Assembly: GCA_039985655.1 (NCBI GenBank)
Contig: JBDWSF010000013.1
Location: 1 to 64,000, forward strand
DNA from: Postechiella sp039985655
GTDB lineage: Bacteria > Bacteroidota > Bacteroidia > Flavobacteriales > Flavobacteriaceae
Direction: 5' to 3'
Length of the DNA: 64,000 nt
Part shown: positions 1 through 8,580 of the stretch, in pieces
Position numbering within the stretch: the stretch's first letter is position 1
Layout: each line of letters begins with the position of its first letter
Notes under the pieces: generated by a model
The model's input: only the letters and a program-made list of their open reading frames with translations
Told to the model about the DNA's origin: nothing
Database searches by the model: none
Made by a program: the position numbers and the translations under genes

Positions 1-109
1 TAAAAAGTTAGCACTAATAGCAGTTGCTAATAAGTTGTTAAAACAAGCATTTGCTATTGCAAAAAGTAGATTACCTTATGATAGCAACTTTGTTTCAAAA
101 TTAGTTTAA
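1..109 (+). CDS. IS110-family transposase, C-terminal end (cut by window edge)
   Basis: An open frame entering from the left edge encodes about 35 residues and stops with TAA at 107-109. It includes ALIAVANKLLKQAFAIAKS and a final YDSNFVSKLV. This lysine-rich tail looks like the C-terminus of Bacteroidetes IS110/IS116/IS902 transposases, which are DEDD-type recombinases. The catalytic part lies outside the window, so I cannot tell whether the element is intact. The identification rests on recall of the family's C-terminal pattern. Confidence 0.65.
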   Translation, partial: KKLALIAVANKLLKQAFAIAKSRLPYDSNFVSKLV

Positions 110-208
110 AAAGATTTGTTTTTTAACTCAGTTCTTAGTTAACTGAAATTTTTACAAAGTCAAGTATATGAAAGAAAAGCCTTTTATGTTAAATATCGAT
201 AAACTTAA

Positions 209-1126
209 CTATTTCCTCTCATAAGTTAAAAACGAAAATTCATGTTTATGTTTTTCATCTTTGGTATGAAAAATATTAGCGGTTTCTTTCCAAACCGACA
301 TATCAACTTCTGGAAAATAGGTGTCGGCCTCAAAATTTTCATGAACACGTGTTAGTTCAATTTTATCTGCGACTTGTAATGCTTGTTTGTAAATTTCTCC
401 GCCACCAATTATAAAGGGTTGTGTATCACTTTTTGCTGCATCAATAGCATCATCTAAACTGTTTACCGTTATAACACCATCGGGCACTTTATAATCACTT
501 TGTCTTGTAATGACGATATGCGTTCGGTTTGGTAAAGGTTTTGGGAAGCTTTCAAACGTTTTGCGTCCCATAATAATATGGTGATTATTAGTCAGGTTTT
601 TAAAGCGTTTTAAGTCGTCGCCTAAATGCCATATTAATTTATTGTCTTTTCCAATGGCATCGTTTTCCGCAGCAGCGACAATAATTGTAAGTTCTGATTT
701 CGGTTTAGAACTTGTCGTATTTGTTTCGTTATAAACGTCACTTTGGGCGATTAGTGTTTCTTCTTTAACAAAACCAGCCTTTAATTTTTCAATTCGATTT
801 TGTTGTTTTGCTACTAATTTTTCTAGTTGTTGCTGTTCCCAAGCCTTACCCATAAATTTATTAGTAATTAATACGTTGAATATATGGTAGACAAAAAAGA
901 AAGACCAAAGCAGTATAGCATATAAAAACCATTCTTTACCTAGTATTGTAAAGTTTTCGCCAATGCCTAATACCGTATTTGCGACTATTAAAAAGGCTGC
1001 ACCAATTAAAAAAAGCACAAAATGAATGTATAAACGTTTTTTCTGTTTAATGCGCTTTTGTGCATTTTCAATAAGCTCTAATTGGTCTTTATCTATTTGT
1101 GGTGGTGTTTTCTTTTTTCCGAACAT
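209..1126 (-). CDS. folA: 2TM-domain / dihydrofolate reductase fusion
   Basis: This 305-residue protein has two parts. Residues 1-120 are a 2TM-type domain: a charged N-terminus, two hydrophobic segments (about 33-52 and 65-88) and a following amphipathic helix. Residues 146-305 are a complete dihydrofolate reductase (7,8-dihydrofolate + NADPH to tetrahydrofolate), with the entry strand LTIIVAAAENDAIGKDNKL, the substrate motif WHLGDDLKRFK (Asp171 is the likely catalytic acid), the NADPH motif MGRKTFESFP and IIGGGEIY. Normal DHFRs have about 160 residues and are soluble, so this one is probably tethered to the inner membrane. thyA lies 1.7 kb away on the same strand, a functional match because ThyA makes the dihydrofolate that DHFR reduces. 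The ATG at 1126 is the first residue of a typical 2TM start. Confidence 0.9.
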   Translation of the reverse strand: MFGKKKTPPQIDKDQLELIENAQKRIKQKKRLYIHFVLFLIGAAFLIVANTVLGIGENFTILGKEWFLYAILLWSFFFVYHIFNVLITNKFMGKAWEQQQLEKLVAKQQNRIEKLKAGFVKEETLIAQSDVYNETNTTSSKPKSELTIIVAAAENDAIGKDNKLIWHLGDDLKRFKNLTNNHHIIMGRKTFESFPKPLPNRTHIVITRQSDYKVPDGVITVNSLDDAIDAAKSDTQPFIIGGGEIYKQALQVADKIELTRVHENFEADTYFPEVDMSVWKETANIFHTKDEKHKHEFSFLTYERK

Positions 1127-1193
1127 GTGCGTGTAATAATTATGTAAAGTTAAAACTTTTTAATGAATGTTTAGAATGGATTTTTTATGCGAA

Positions 1194-1213
1194 AAACGAA
1201 AACGTTTTCGTTT
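1194..1213. promoter_or_regulatory. 20-bp perfect palindrome, operator-like
   Basis: The two 10-bp half sites AAACGAAAAC and GTTTTCGTTT meet at a central CG. It lies between the divergent starts of the DHFR fusion (1126, leftward) and the CBM48 gene (1413, rightward). CG-centred AAACG..CGTTT palindromes are typical LacI-family operators (established knowledge). A near copy lies upstream of gapN at 60859-60876. Its function as an operator is inferred. Confidence 0.45.
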
Positions 1214-1412
1214 AAAAGTGTCTGAAAATCAGTTAAAAACGTTTTTTTTGTATTGTTGATTTTACAATTTTACTCTTATTTTTTTTAACACAGTAAATTA
1301 AAACAAGTCTATATTAACAAATTGATAATTTTTTGTTGTTAACTGATTATTATCACTTTCTATCGAAAATTGTTTTATAAATTTGTCCATAAACAACTCA
1401 AAAACAATAATT

Positions 1413-1709
1413 ATGGCTATTTCAAAACAATACTTAAAAAGCAAACCGATTTGCAAAGTCACTTTCTCTATTCTTGCAGAAGAAGCAAAAGAAGTATCTG
1501 TAGTAGGAAGTTTTAACGCATGGAACACACAAGCTGCTCCATTAAAAAAATTAAAAAACGGAACGTTTAAAGGGACTGTGAATTTAGATAAAGATAGCTC
1601 TTACGAGTTTAAATATGTAGTTGATGGGGCTTATGTTAATGATGATGCTGCCGATGCTTACGCATGGAGTGATTTTGCATCTGCCGATAACGGTGTTATT
1701 AACTTATAG
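1413..1709 (+). CDS. Isoamylase early-set / CBM48-like small protein
   Basis: This 98-residue protein is almost entirely one glycogen-binding early-set domain (CBM48/AMPK1-CBM type). It has VSVVGSFNAW, then LKKLKNGTFKGTVNLD, then YEFKYVVDGAYVNDDAAD, the usual strand order and aromatic residues for binding alpha-glucan. There is no catalytic domain and no signal peptide, so it is likely cytoplasmic and binds glycogen or a partner enzyme. An upstream TTG at 1383 would add ten residues, but the ATG at 1413 fits the domain start and is preferred. A palindromic operator-like site lies about 200 bp upstream and a terminator about 230 bp downstream. Confidence 0.85.
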   Translation: MAISKQYLKSKPICKVTFSILAEEAKEVSVVGSFNAWNTQAAPLKKLKNGTFKGTVNLDKDSSYEFKYVVDGAYVNDDAADAYAWSDFASADNGVINL

Positions 1710-1729
1710 TTAAAGATTTAAAATGACCT

Positions 1730-1925
1730 GTTGTGCATTTTGATTTATTTTGACAAACAAGATGTTAGTTCGAGTAATTTTCAACAGAAAATTGTATCGA
1801 GAACAGGTTTTGAAATGAAAAACTTTATTCTCGATAGTTCTGCTGAGTTTGGCGAAGCACTAATTTCACTCATAAAAATGAGTAAAATTCATTCGAATTG
1901 ACAAACTTTACTCAAAATGCACAAC
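1730..1925. repeat. Long intergenic palindromic repeat, copy A
   Basis: The ends are perfect inverted repeats of GTTGTGCATTTTGA (1730-1743 and 1912-1925). The core carries TTGTATCGAGAACAGGTTTT. Related copies lie at 13562-13764 (core inverted) and 20816-20988. No ORF is present. It is a family of non-coding, MITE-like or RNA-folding elements. Confidence 0.75.
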
Positions 1926-1941
1926 GAGTTTAAAATTATAT

Positions 1942-1975
1942 AAAAGTGCTTTCTATGTTTAGGAAGCACTTTTTT
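1942..1975 (+). terminator. Rho-independent terminator of the CBM48 gene
   Basis: The stem AAAAGTGCTT (1942-1951) pairs with AAGCACTTTT (1964-1973) and runs into a T tract on the + strand. Confidence 0.75.
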
Positions 1976-2043
1976 AATGCTTTATTTTATTGGTTTTGCT
2001 AAAAAAGAGCCGTTTTTTATAGACATTGACTACTCGTATTTTT

Positions 2044-2532
2044 TCATTCTGTTATGAAGGCTGGAGGAGGAGGAGGGATTGATCTGTCTTCTAATCTTTT
2101 AAGGTGCTTATCCCTGTTAGTTATTGAATTTCCTTCTCTGAATTCTATTCTTTTAATTTTTACCGAATCATTTATTTCAATTAGCTCAAAGTAAACTTGT
2201 AAGTGATATTTATTGCTTTTATTTCCTCTACTATAATAGGTTCTTTCATACCAAAGATGATCACTTTTCTTGATATCAGTTGCAGGATAAGAATTGTCAT
2301 TATTGGGAAAAGAAGAGTAAATCTTGGACTTATATGTATTCCTTTCTTTTTTATTGAGTTCTTTAGGGTTTAGAAAAAACCGCTTAATATCGATAGGCTT
2401 ATTCTTTTCCATCATATCCAGAATGATCATTGGATTCTTTAAATTTTCAAGCGTACCTCCTCCAATATCAGTTCTAAAACTTTGTGAATACGCTATAGAA
2501 GTCATAAACAAAAGAAGAGTTATAATTTTCAT
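2044..2532 (-). CDS. Hypothetical secreted protein
   Basis: I do not recognise this 162-residue protein. The chosen ATG gives a clear signal peptide, MKIITLLLFMTSIAYSQ, with cleavage probably after AYS. The longer frame to 2580 adds a polar stretch that does not look like a leader, so I trimmed it. The mature part is charged and rich in Lys, Asn and Ser and ends in a poly-proline run (PPPPP) just before the C-terminus. It sits alone between the CBM48 gene and thyA, has no obvious operon partner, and interrupts the nucleotide-metabolism cluster. It is likely periplasmic or surface exposed. Confidence 0.6.
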   Translation of the reverse strand: MKIITLLLFMTSIAYSQSFRTDIGGGTLENLKNPMIILDMMEKNKPIDIKRFFLNPKELNKKERNTYKSKIYSSFPNNDNSYPATDIKKSDHLWYERTYYSRGNKSNKYHLQVYFELIEINDSVKIKRIEFREGNSITNRDKHLKRLEDRSIPPPPPAFITE

Positions 2533-2859
2533 AGATGGACGTTTTTTTATGCTTGTTGATACGTTCTGGCTTTTACTCATCTTCTATACTATTAACTACT
2601 TTTGCTGTTTTTTCACGTATTTTATAGTTAGATCGAATTCTTTTCTTTACAGTAATATTGTGTAAATAATCCCAGCAAATGTGAATCCAGAAAATAATGT
2701 ATTTATCACTCTGAATAAATCTCCAAAAGCATCTTTAATTCTCAAAACTATAAGGAATAATTATTATCATTTTTAATAAAGATTAGTTTTTAATTTGTGT
2801 AAAATTAAAAATATGTTCAAGTATGAAAAATAAAAATATAACCAATAAACGCCATAAAT
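2533..2859. other. Intergenic region without a recognised feature
   Basis: AT-rich spacer between the thyA stop and the secreted orphan. It probably holds the orphan's promoter. I see no conserved ORF, tRNA or strong terminator. Confidence 0.5.
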
Positions 2860-3684
2860 TTATATCGCCACTTTTCCTTTTATATGTGGATGCGGATTGT
2901 AATCTACTAAAGTGAAATCGTCAAAATCGAAATCGAAAATATCTTTTATTTCTGGATTTAAAATCATTTTTGGTAACGGTCTTAAATCTCTAGATAACTG
3001 TAATTCTAGTTGTTCGTAGTGGTTGCTGTATATGTGTGCATCTCCAAAGGTGTGAATAAATTCTCCTGCTTCGTAACCACAAACTTGTGCCATCATCATG
3101 GTGAATAAAGCATAAGATCCAATATTAAACGGTACGCCTAAAAAGATGTCGGCACTACGTTGGTATAATTGGCAGGATAACTTTCCGTTAGCGACATAAA
3201 ATTGAAAAAAAGCATGGCAGGGTGGAAGTGCCGCCTTCCCATTGGCTACATTCTCGCTAAACGATTTTGAATTGTCTGGTAAAACGGACGGATTCCATGC
3301 GGAAACTAACATTCTACGACTGTTAGGATTGTTTTTAAGCGAGTGAATCACCTCTTTTATTTGATCGATTTCATCACTGTTCCAATTACGCCATTGATGA
3401 CCGTAGACAGGACCCAAATCGCCGTTTTCGTCTGCCCATTCGTTCCAAATACGTACGCCGTTTTCGGTTAAATAATTGGTGTTCGTATCACCTTTTAGAA
3501 ACCAAAGCAATTCGTAAACTATAGATTTTAAATGCAGTTTTTTAGTGGTAACCATAGGGAAGCCTTCACTTAAATCGAATCGCATTTGATGTCCGAAAAC
3601 ACTTTTTGTTCCTGTACCTGTGCGGTCTCCTTTTTCGTTACCGTTTTCTAAAACGTGCTTTACTAAGTCGTGATATTGTTTCAT
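2860..3684 (-). CDS. thyA: Thymidylate synthase
   Basis: A full-length 274-residue ThyA that methylates dUMP to dTMP with methylene-tetrahydrofolate and releases dihydrofolate. Landmarks in order are the phosphate-binding RTGTGT near residue 21, WFLKGDTNTNYL, the active-site PPCHAFFQFYV with Cys156, QRSADIFLGVPFNI, and the nucleotide-binding GDAHIYSNH. It ends in a normal short tail, IKGKVAI. It is cytoplasmic and homodimeric in the family. A DHFR fusion gene lies downstream on the same strand and a nucleoside transporter upstream, so the locus groups thymidylate and folate functions. Confidence 0.98.
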   Translation of the reverse strand: MKQYHDLVKHVLENGNEKGDRTGTGTKSVFGHQMRFDLSEGFPMVTTKKLHLKSIVYELLWFLKGDTNTNYLTENGVRIWNEWADENGDLGPVYGHQWRNWNSDEIDQIKEVIHSLKNNPNSRRMLVSAWNPSVLPDNSKSFSENVANGKAALPPCHAFFQFYVANGKLSCQLYQRSADIFLGVPFNIGSYALFTMMMAQVCGYEAGEFIHTFGDAHIYSNHYEQLELQLSRDLRPLPKMILNPEIKDIFDFDFDDFTLVDYNPHPHIKGKVAI

Positions 3685-3692
3685 ATTACCAT

Positions 3693-3719
3693 TTCCTGCG
3701 AACGCAGAAATCTCTTTAA
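3693..3719. repeat. Flanking inverted repeat, left copy
   Basis: Starts TTCCTGCGAACGCAGAAATC and ends with a CTTTAA. It is an almost exact reverse complement of 4463-4488, so the pair brackets the orphan gene at 3902-4408. A second small palindrome, ATGCTGAA/TTCAGCAT, lies just right of it at 3745-3765. Confidence 0.65.
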
Positions 3720-3901
3720 ATTAAACCAAAATAAATGGGGTGAGATGCTGAAACAAGTTCAGCATGACGCTTATGCTAAAATATAAAAAATGCTAAAACT
3801 TTTGATCGATGGTTTATCCAATATATCATAAAGTTATTAACTGGAAATTTAGATTGAGATGTTAAAGGTATATAAACGGTTATCTTTGATTAAACCCAAA
3901 A

Positions 3902-4408
3902 TTAAACAGTTATTTTTATTCTGTTTTCCGCTTTGCCGTTATTAGATATTAATGTCAGTTTGTTGTTTTGATCTTTTTCCATATTCCAATGGAATGATTT
4001 AATTCCAGGTTCAATGATTTTAATTCTGTTTTCTATTATATCGTAAAAAATTAAGTCATTATTTATTTTTATGTTAACGCCTTCTTTTATTGGATTCGAA
4101 TTCCATTTTTGCAAGTAAACCCCTTTTTCTGTTCTATAAAACCAATCTCCAAAGAATTGTTTTTCGAATATGTTTTCCGGTTCGGTTTTCAGATGAATGT
4201 ATACAGGTCCAAATCTTAATTCTCCGGCATATTTGCTTAATATTTTTAACTCCGAAAATGAGGTCATATTCGACCAATTTTTTAATTCATCATTCCAATT
4301 ATGATTATAGGAATCAAATTCCGCCTTTTTATCAACCTGTTTTCTCTGAAATAAAAGAGCAAGGACTAAAAGTCCAAACACGATGTATAAGATTACCTCT
4401 GTTTCCAT
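3902..4408 (-). CDS. Hypothetical protein with one N-terminal membrane helix
   Basis: I do not recognise this 168-residue protein. Residues 5-20 (VILYIVFGLLVLALLF) form one transmembrane helix followed by a basic QRKQ, so the remainder is probably cytoplasmic. The soluble part alternates strands and polar turns, with YAGELRFGPVYIHLKTEP and FFGDWFYRTEKGVYLQKWNSN as the most distinctive segments. The gene is enclosed by inverted repeats at 3693-3719 and 4463-4488 and separates nupC from thyA, so it looks like a late insertion into a conserved cluster. Confidence 0.6.
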   Translation of the reverse strand: METEVILYIVFGLLVLALLFQRKQVDKKAEFDSYNHNWNDELKNWSNMTSFSELKILSKYAGELRFGPVYIHLKTEPENIFEKQFFGDWFYRTEKGVYLQKWNSNPIKEGVNIKINNDLIFYDIIENRIKIIEPGIKSFHWNMEKDQNNKLTLISNNGKAENRIKITV

Positions 4409-4462
4409 TATTAATGACTAACTATTGTTATGTGCAATTAAAATGAGTATTTCTTTTATGAA

Positions 4463-4488
4463 TTAAGAGATTCCTGCGTTCGCAGGAA
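4463..4488. repeat. Flanking inverted repeat, right copy
   Basis: Begins TTAAGAGATTCCTGCGTTCG. It contains its own perfect hairpin TTCCTGCG/CGCAGGAA (4471-4488), and its reverse complement matches 3693-3719 with about one substitution and one indel. It also lies just after the nupC stop, where it could end transcription. Confidence 0.65.
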
Positions 4489-4492
4489 TTGG

Positions 4493-6025
4493 TTAGCCTA
4501 TGATCATTCCTGCTATAGTTGCTGAAATTAAAGACGCAATGGTACCTCCAAGTAGTGCTTTCATACCAAATTTAGATAATGTTTTTCTTTGCCCAGGTGC
4601 TAAAGAACCAATACCTCCAATTTGAATTCCTATGGATGCGAAATTAGCAAAACCACAGAGCATATAGGTTGCCATGATTATTGACTTCTCGTAGCTAAGA
4701 TGAATGGCTTGGGTTACATCTTTTAAATCTCTTAATTGTATGTAGCCAATAAATTCACTCGCTGCTAATTTGATCCCTAATAATTGCCCCATTAGCGCCA
4801 TATCGTCTTTAGCGACACCAATAAGCCACATAAGGGGCGCAAAGGCGTAACCTAAAATAAGTTCGAGTGATAAGCTTTTATATGCGGTGTTAGTAGCTAT
4901 CCAATTATTGACTGTCGTAATATCTCCAATCCAGCCTAAAATACCGTTGAACATCGCAATAAAGGCAACAAATACTAAAAGCATAGCCCCTACATTAACG
5001 GCTAGTTTTAAACCTTCGGTAGTCCCGTTGGCAATGGCATCTAAAAAGTTAGAGCCTATTTTTTCTTGAGATACAGAAACATCTGTATTCACATCTTCGG
5101 TTTGCGGATATAATATTTTTGAAATTACAATGGCACCAGGAGCAGCCATTACGGATGCTGCCAAGAGGTGTTTTGCGTAAAATAATCGTAATACAGGGTC
5201 ATCTCCTCCTAAAAAGCCAATGTATGCTGCTAGTACAGCACCTGCAACGGTTGCCATACCTCCAATCATGACTAAAAGCATTTCGGACTTATTCATTTTT
5301 TCTAAATAAGCCTTAATTAAAAGTGGTGCTTCGGTTTGTCCTAAAAATATGTTTCCTGCAACGCTTAAACTTTCTGCTCCTGATATTTTAAGGGCTTTGG
5401 AAAGTAGCCAAGCCATGGCTTTTACTACTTTTTGAATGATGCCTAAGTAAAATAAAACGGAGGTTAATGCTGAAAAGAATATAATGGTAGGTAATACTTG
5501 AAATGCAAATATGAATCCGAATGTGTCCATATCGACGACCAAACCTTCAAATAGAAACTTACTTCCGGCTCTAGTAAAATCTAGAACATTTACAAAAAGA
5601 CCTCCAATAAATTCGAATATAGACTTTATGAATTCAACCTTTAAAACCCCAATAGCAATAAGTAATTGAAAGGCCAAACCAATGATTACAATTTTCCAAT
5701 CTATGGCTTTACGATTACTACTGAATAGGAATGAAATAAATATTAAAGAAATCATCCCTAGAACCCCGCGCCATAAGCTATTTATAGAAAAACCTTGACT
5801 TGGAATTATTGTAGATGTCGATGAACTTGTATTTGTGTTTGGAGTTGCAACTTTTTGATCAACTTCAATTTTTTCATCAGTGTTTATAATGGTGCTGCTA
5901 TCTACTAAAGTTGTAGAAACTTGATCGGTAGTTTGTAATGGGATTTTTTCGTCTAAACCTTGTGCTAAAGTAGTTGATGTAAAAAAGAAAAAAACAGCAG
6001 AAAATAACAAAAAAACAAATCTCAT
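4493..6025 (-). CDS. nupC: Concentrative nucleoside transporter (NupC/CNT family)
   Basis: A 510-residue inner-membrane protein. Residues 1-21 form a signal-like hydrophobic start, followed by a Ser/Thr-rich linker to about residue 75, then the CNT core with many helices. Family signatures include the gate region (about residues 160-220), GQTEAPLLIKAYLEKMNKSE (the conserved substrate-binding GQTEAP motif), VAGAVLAAYIGFLGG and the C-terminal LCGFANFASIGIQIGGIGSL. CNT proteins import nucleosides with Na+ or H+. The N-terminal extension of about 75 residues is longer than in E. coli NupC. It starts 23 bp after the bifunctional-nuclease gene and is probably co-transcribed with it. Confidence 0.93.
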   Translation of the reverse strand: MRFVFLLFSAVFFFFTSTTLAQGLDEKIPLQTTDQVSTTLVDSSTIINTDEKIEVDQKVATPNTNTSSSTSTIIPSQGFSINSLWRGVLGMISLIFISFLFSSNRKAIDWKIVIIGLAFQLLIAIGVLKVEFIKSIFEFIGGLFVNVLDFTRAGSKFLFEGLVVDMDTFGFIFAFQVLPTIIFFSALTSVLFYLGIIQKVVKAMAWLLSKALKISGAESLSVAGNIFLGQTEAPLLIKAYLEKMNKSEMLLVMIGGMATVAGAVLAAYIGFLGGDDPVLRLFYAKHLLAASVMAAPGAIVISKILYPQTEDVNTDVSVSQEKIGSNFLDAIANGTTEGLKLAVNVGAMLLVFVAFIAMFNGILGWIGDITTVNNWIATNTAYKSLSLELILGYAFAPLMWLIGVAKDDMALMGQLLGIKLAASEFIGYIQLRDLKDVTQAIHLSYEKSIIMATYMLCGFANFASIGIQIGGIGSLAPGQRKTLSKFGMKALLGGTIASLISATIAGMIIG

Positions 6026-6048
6026 AAGTGGCGTGTTAAAACAGATTA

Positions 6049-6669
6049 TTATTCGCGCTTGGATATTTCATCTCTTATGTGAGCAGCAGTTTCATAATCT
6101 TCATTAGTAACGGCGTCTTCTAATAATTTATGAAGTTCTTCAATGCTCTTTGAAGCGTAATTTTCTTTTGAAGGGGTGGGTTCGAGTTCTGTTGCTAATA
6201 AATCATTAACAAGCACACTGTCTTCATTTTCTTCTTCGCCTTCTTTTTCAGGATCTACTTTTAAATAGATACCTGCTTTATCCAATATATTTTTATAAGT
6301 AAATATTGGTGCGTCAAAACGAAGCGCTAATGCAATGGCATCACTTGTTCTGGCATCTATAATTTCTTCAATTTTATCGCGTTCGCAAATTAAACTTGAA
6401 TAAAATACGCCGTCTACCAACTTATGAATGATGACTTGTTTTACAACAATATCAAATCTATCGGCGAAATTTTTAAATAAATCGTGGGTTAAAGGTCTAG
6501 GCGGTCTAATTTCTTTTTCTAAAGCAATGGCAATAGATTGTGCTTCAAAAGCGCCAATGACAATAGGTAGTTTGCGGTCGCCATCCAATTCATTTAAAAT
6601 AAGTGCATACGCACCATTTTGTGTTTGGCTATAGGAAATTCCTTTTATGTTTAAACGTACTAAACTCAT
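6049..6669 (-). CDS. Bifunctional nuclease family protein (DUF151) with UVR motif
   Basis: This 206-residue protein has two domains. Residues 1 to about 135 are a DUF151/BFN domain (LPIVIGAFEAQSIAIALE, RPLTHDLF, ARTSDAIALALRFDAPIF). After an acidic linker, residues 170-206 are a UvrB/UvrC-type helical hairpin (LHKLLEDAVTNEDYETAAHI). Plant BFN members cleave both RNA and DNA; the bacterial role is unsettled. The BFN+UVR architecture is common in Bacteroidetes. It lies between etfA and nupC on the same strand, with 103 and 23 bp gaps. Confidence 0.9.
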   Translation of the reverse strand: MSLVRLNIKGISYSQTQNGAYALILNELDGDRKLPIVIGAFEAQSIAIALEKEIRPPRPLTHDLFKNFADRFDIVVKQVIIHKLVDGVFYSSLICERDKIEEIIDARTSDAIALALRFDAPIFTYKNILDKAGIYLKVDPEKEGEEENEDSVLVNDLLATELEPTPSKENYASKSIEELHKLLEDAVTNEDYETAAHIRDEISKRE

Positions 6670-6772
6670 AATTTATAAAAACGCAAAGAACTGTTTAAAT
6701 TAGGACTTTACCAAACTAGATAAAAAACTAATTATAGCAGCCTTTTTGTTTACTAAATTTATAAAAAATTAT

Positions 6773-7732
6773 TTATTGTTGGGCTTTAAAAGCTTTTAAT
6801 TTATTGATAAGTTCTGGTACGACTGTAAAAGCATCGCCAATGACCCCGTAATCTGCGGCTTTAAAGAAAGGTGCTTCAGGATCTGTATTTATTACCACTT
6901 TTACTTTTGAGGCGTTAATTCCTGCTAAATGTTGAATAGCTCCAGAGATGCCAATGGCAATATATAAATTGGATGCTACAGGCTTTCCTGTTTGTCCAAC
7001 GTGTTCGCTATGTGGTCTCCAACCTAAATCTGAAACTGGTTTGGAACATGCTGTTGCTGCGCCTAAAACGTCTGCTAATTCTTCAATCATGCTCCAGTTT
7101 TCTGGTCCTTTTAAACCACGTCCTGCTGATACTACTATTTCGGCATCGGCAATGGTTACTTTATCAGAAGCTTTATCAACAGACTCAACAGTAACACCTA
7201 AATCTGAAATTGAAGGCGCAAAGTCTTCCGCGGAAGCGTTACCCGTAGTTTCAACTAATCCGAAAGAATTATTAGAAACACCAATTATTTTTATATCAGT
7301 ATTTATTTGAGAAATTTCGAATGCTTTATTTGTAAATGCGGTACGTTTTACGGTAAAAGGTGATGTGCTTGTTGGCGCTTCAACAACATTGGAAGCATAA
7401 CCAGCGCTTAAACCTACTGCTAACAATGGTGCTAAATATTTACTGTCTGCACTAGAGCTTACAATAACAACCTTGGATCCTTCTTTCTCTGCAGCTTGTT
7501 TTATAGCTTCGGCATAGCCTTTAGCATTGAAATTAGTTAACTCTGAATTGCTAACGTTTAAGACTTTATCTACACCATAATTCGCTAAATCGCTTGCAGT
7601 GCTTGCATTAATGGCGATTGCTGTAACGGTTGTACCTAATTGATTTGCAACTGCTTTTGCGTAAGAAGCAACTTCGAAAGCTGTTTTCTTAAATTTCCCT
7701 TGTTCTGATTCTGTATATACTAAAACTGACAT
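6773..7732 (-). CDS. etfA: Electron transfer flavoprotein subunit alpha
   Basis: This 319-residue alpha subunit of ETF carries electrons from acyl-CoA and other dehydrogenases to ETF:quinone oxidoreductase. The N-terminal half is the adenine-nucleotide-hydrolase-like fold. The C-terminal half is the FAD-binding domain, seen in VSAGRGLKGPENW, then PVSDLGWRPHSEHVGQTGK and the closing INTDPEAPFFKAADYGVIGD. It is cytoplasmic and forms a heterodimer with EtfB, encoded 101 bp upstream on the same strand. The spacer between them holds two short palindromes. Confidence 0.97.
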   Translation of the reverse strand: MSVLVYTESEQGKFKKTAFEVASYAKAVANQLGTTVTAIAINASTASDLANYGVDKVLNVSNSELTNFNAKGYAEAIKQAAEKEGSKVVIVSSSADSKYLAPLLAVGLSAGYASNVVEAPTSTSPFTVKRTAFTNKAFEISQINTDIKIIGVSNNSFGLVETTGNASAEDFAPSISDLGVTVESVDKASDKVTIADAEIVVSAGRGLKGPENWSMIEELADVLGAATACSKPVSDLGWRPHSEHVGQTGKPVASNLYIAIGISGAIQHLAGINASKVKVVINTDPEAPFFKAADYGVIGDAFTVVPELINKLKAFKAQQ

Positions 7733-7750
7733 AAAAAAAATTTATTTTTT

Positions 7751-7822
7751 TTCCTGAACTTGATTCAGGAACTGTTTAATTTTTACTTTAATTTTCAAAA
7801 GATTCTGAAATAAATTCAGAAT
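7751..7822. repeat. Pair of short palindromes between etfB and etfA
   Basis: TTCCTGAA/TTCAGGAA (7751-7771) and ATTCTGAA/TTCAGAAT (7802-7822). The second resembles ATGCTGAA/TTCAGCAT at 3745-3765. They are dispersed flavobacterial intergenic hairpins that may protect or stagger the bicistronic mRNA. Confidence 0.6.
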
Positions 7823-7833
7823 GATTTAGCTAA

Positions 7834-8580
7834 CTAAATCACCTTAGCTTCGTTATGAAGTAAATTAACTAATTCGTCCAAATTATCTGCATCTACTAAT
7901 GTAACTGCGCCTTTTGCTACAGGTTTTTCAAATTTAATAGAAAATGTTTCTGCCGAAACATCAATTGGATCTATAACCGTTAATGGTTTTTTACGTGCCA
8001 TCATTATACCTCTCATATTTGGTATTCTTAAATCGCTTTCTTCTACCAGTCCTTTTTGTCCGCCAATAACTAAAGGTAGCGTTGTTGAAACGGTTTCTTT
8101 ACCACCATCTATTTCTCGAGATGCTTTAGCTGTTGTGCCATCAAAATCAAGACTTATACAGTTATTAACAAAATTAGCATTTGTTAATCCTGCAATCATT
8201 CCAGGAACCATACCTCCATTATAATCTATAGATTCTCTACCAGCAATAACTAAATCGTATCCGCCTTTGTTTATCACGTCTGCTAATTGTTTTGCTACTG
8301 TAAAACCGTCTGTTGCTACCGTGTTTACACGAATAGCAGCGTCGGCACCAATAGCTAATGCTTTACGTAAAGTAGGTTCGGTTTCTGCACCACCAACATT
8401 AACAACAGTTACTTTTGCCGCTTGCTTCTCTTTAAACCACATGGCGCGGGTTAAACCAAATTCGTCATTCGGATTTATTACAAATTGAACGCCGTTAGTG
8501 TCAAATGCGGTGTCGTTATCGGCGAAATTAATCTTCGAAGTGGTATCAGGTACATGACTGATGCATACTAATATATTCAT
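7834..8580 (-). CDS. etfB: Electron transfer flavoprotein subunit beta
   Basis: This 248-residue beta subunit of ETF binds AMP and forms the electron-accepting dimer with EtfA. The start MNILVCISHVPDT at 8580 is the canonical EtfB start; the open frame continues upstream for 26 residues with no resemblance to the family. Seen motifs are NPNDEFGLTRAMWFKE, VVNVGGAETEPTLRKALAIGA and the beta-subunit signature around LPLVIGGQKGLVEESDLRIP, followed by ARKKPL. It is the first gene of the leftward etfB-etfA-bfn-nupC run. Confidence 0.97.
   Translation of the reverse strand: MNILVCISHVPDTTSKINFADNDTAFDTNGVQFVINPNDEFGLTRAMWFKEKQAAKVTVVNVGGAETEPTLRKALAIGADAAIRVNTVATDGFTVAKQLADVINKGGYDLVIAGRESIDYNGGMVPGMIAGLTNANFVNNCISLDFDGTTAKASREIDGGKETVSTTLPLVIGGQKGLVEESDLRIPNMRGIMMARKKPLTVIDPIDVSAETFSIKFEKPVAKGAVTLVDADNLDELVNLLHNEAKVI

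Noticed and set aside
1298..1528. Leftward 76-codon ORF
   Set aside because: Antisense to the CBM48 gene and its leader.
2324..2665. Rightward 113-codon ORF
   Set aside because: Antisense shadow of the secreted orphan at 2044-2532.
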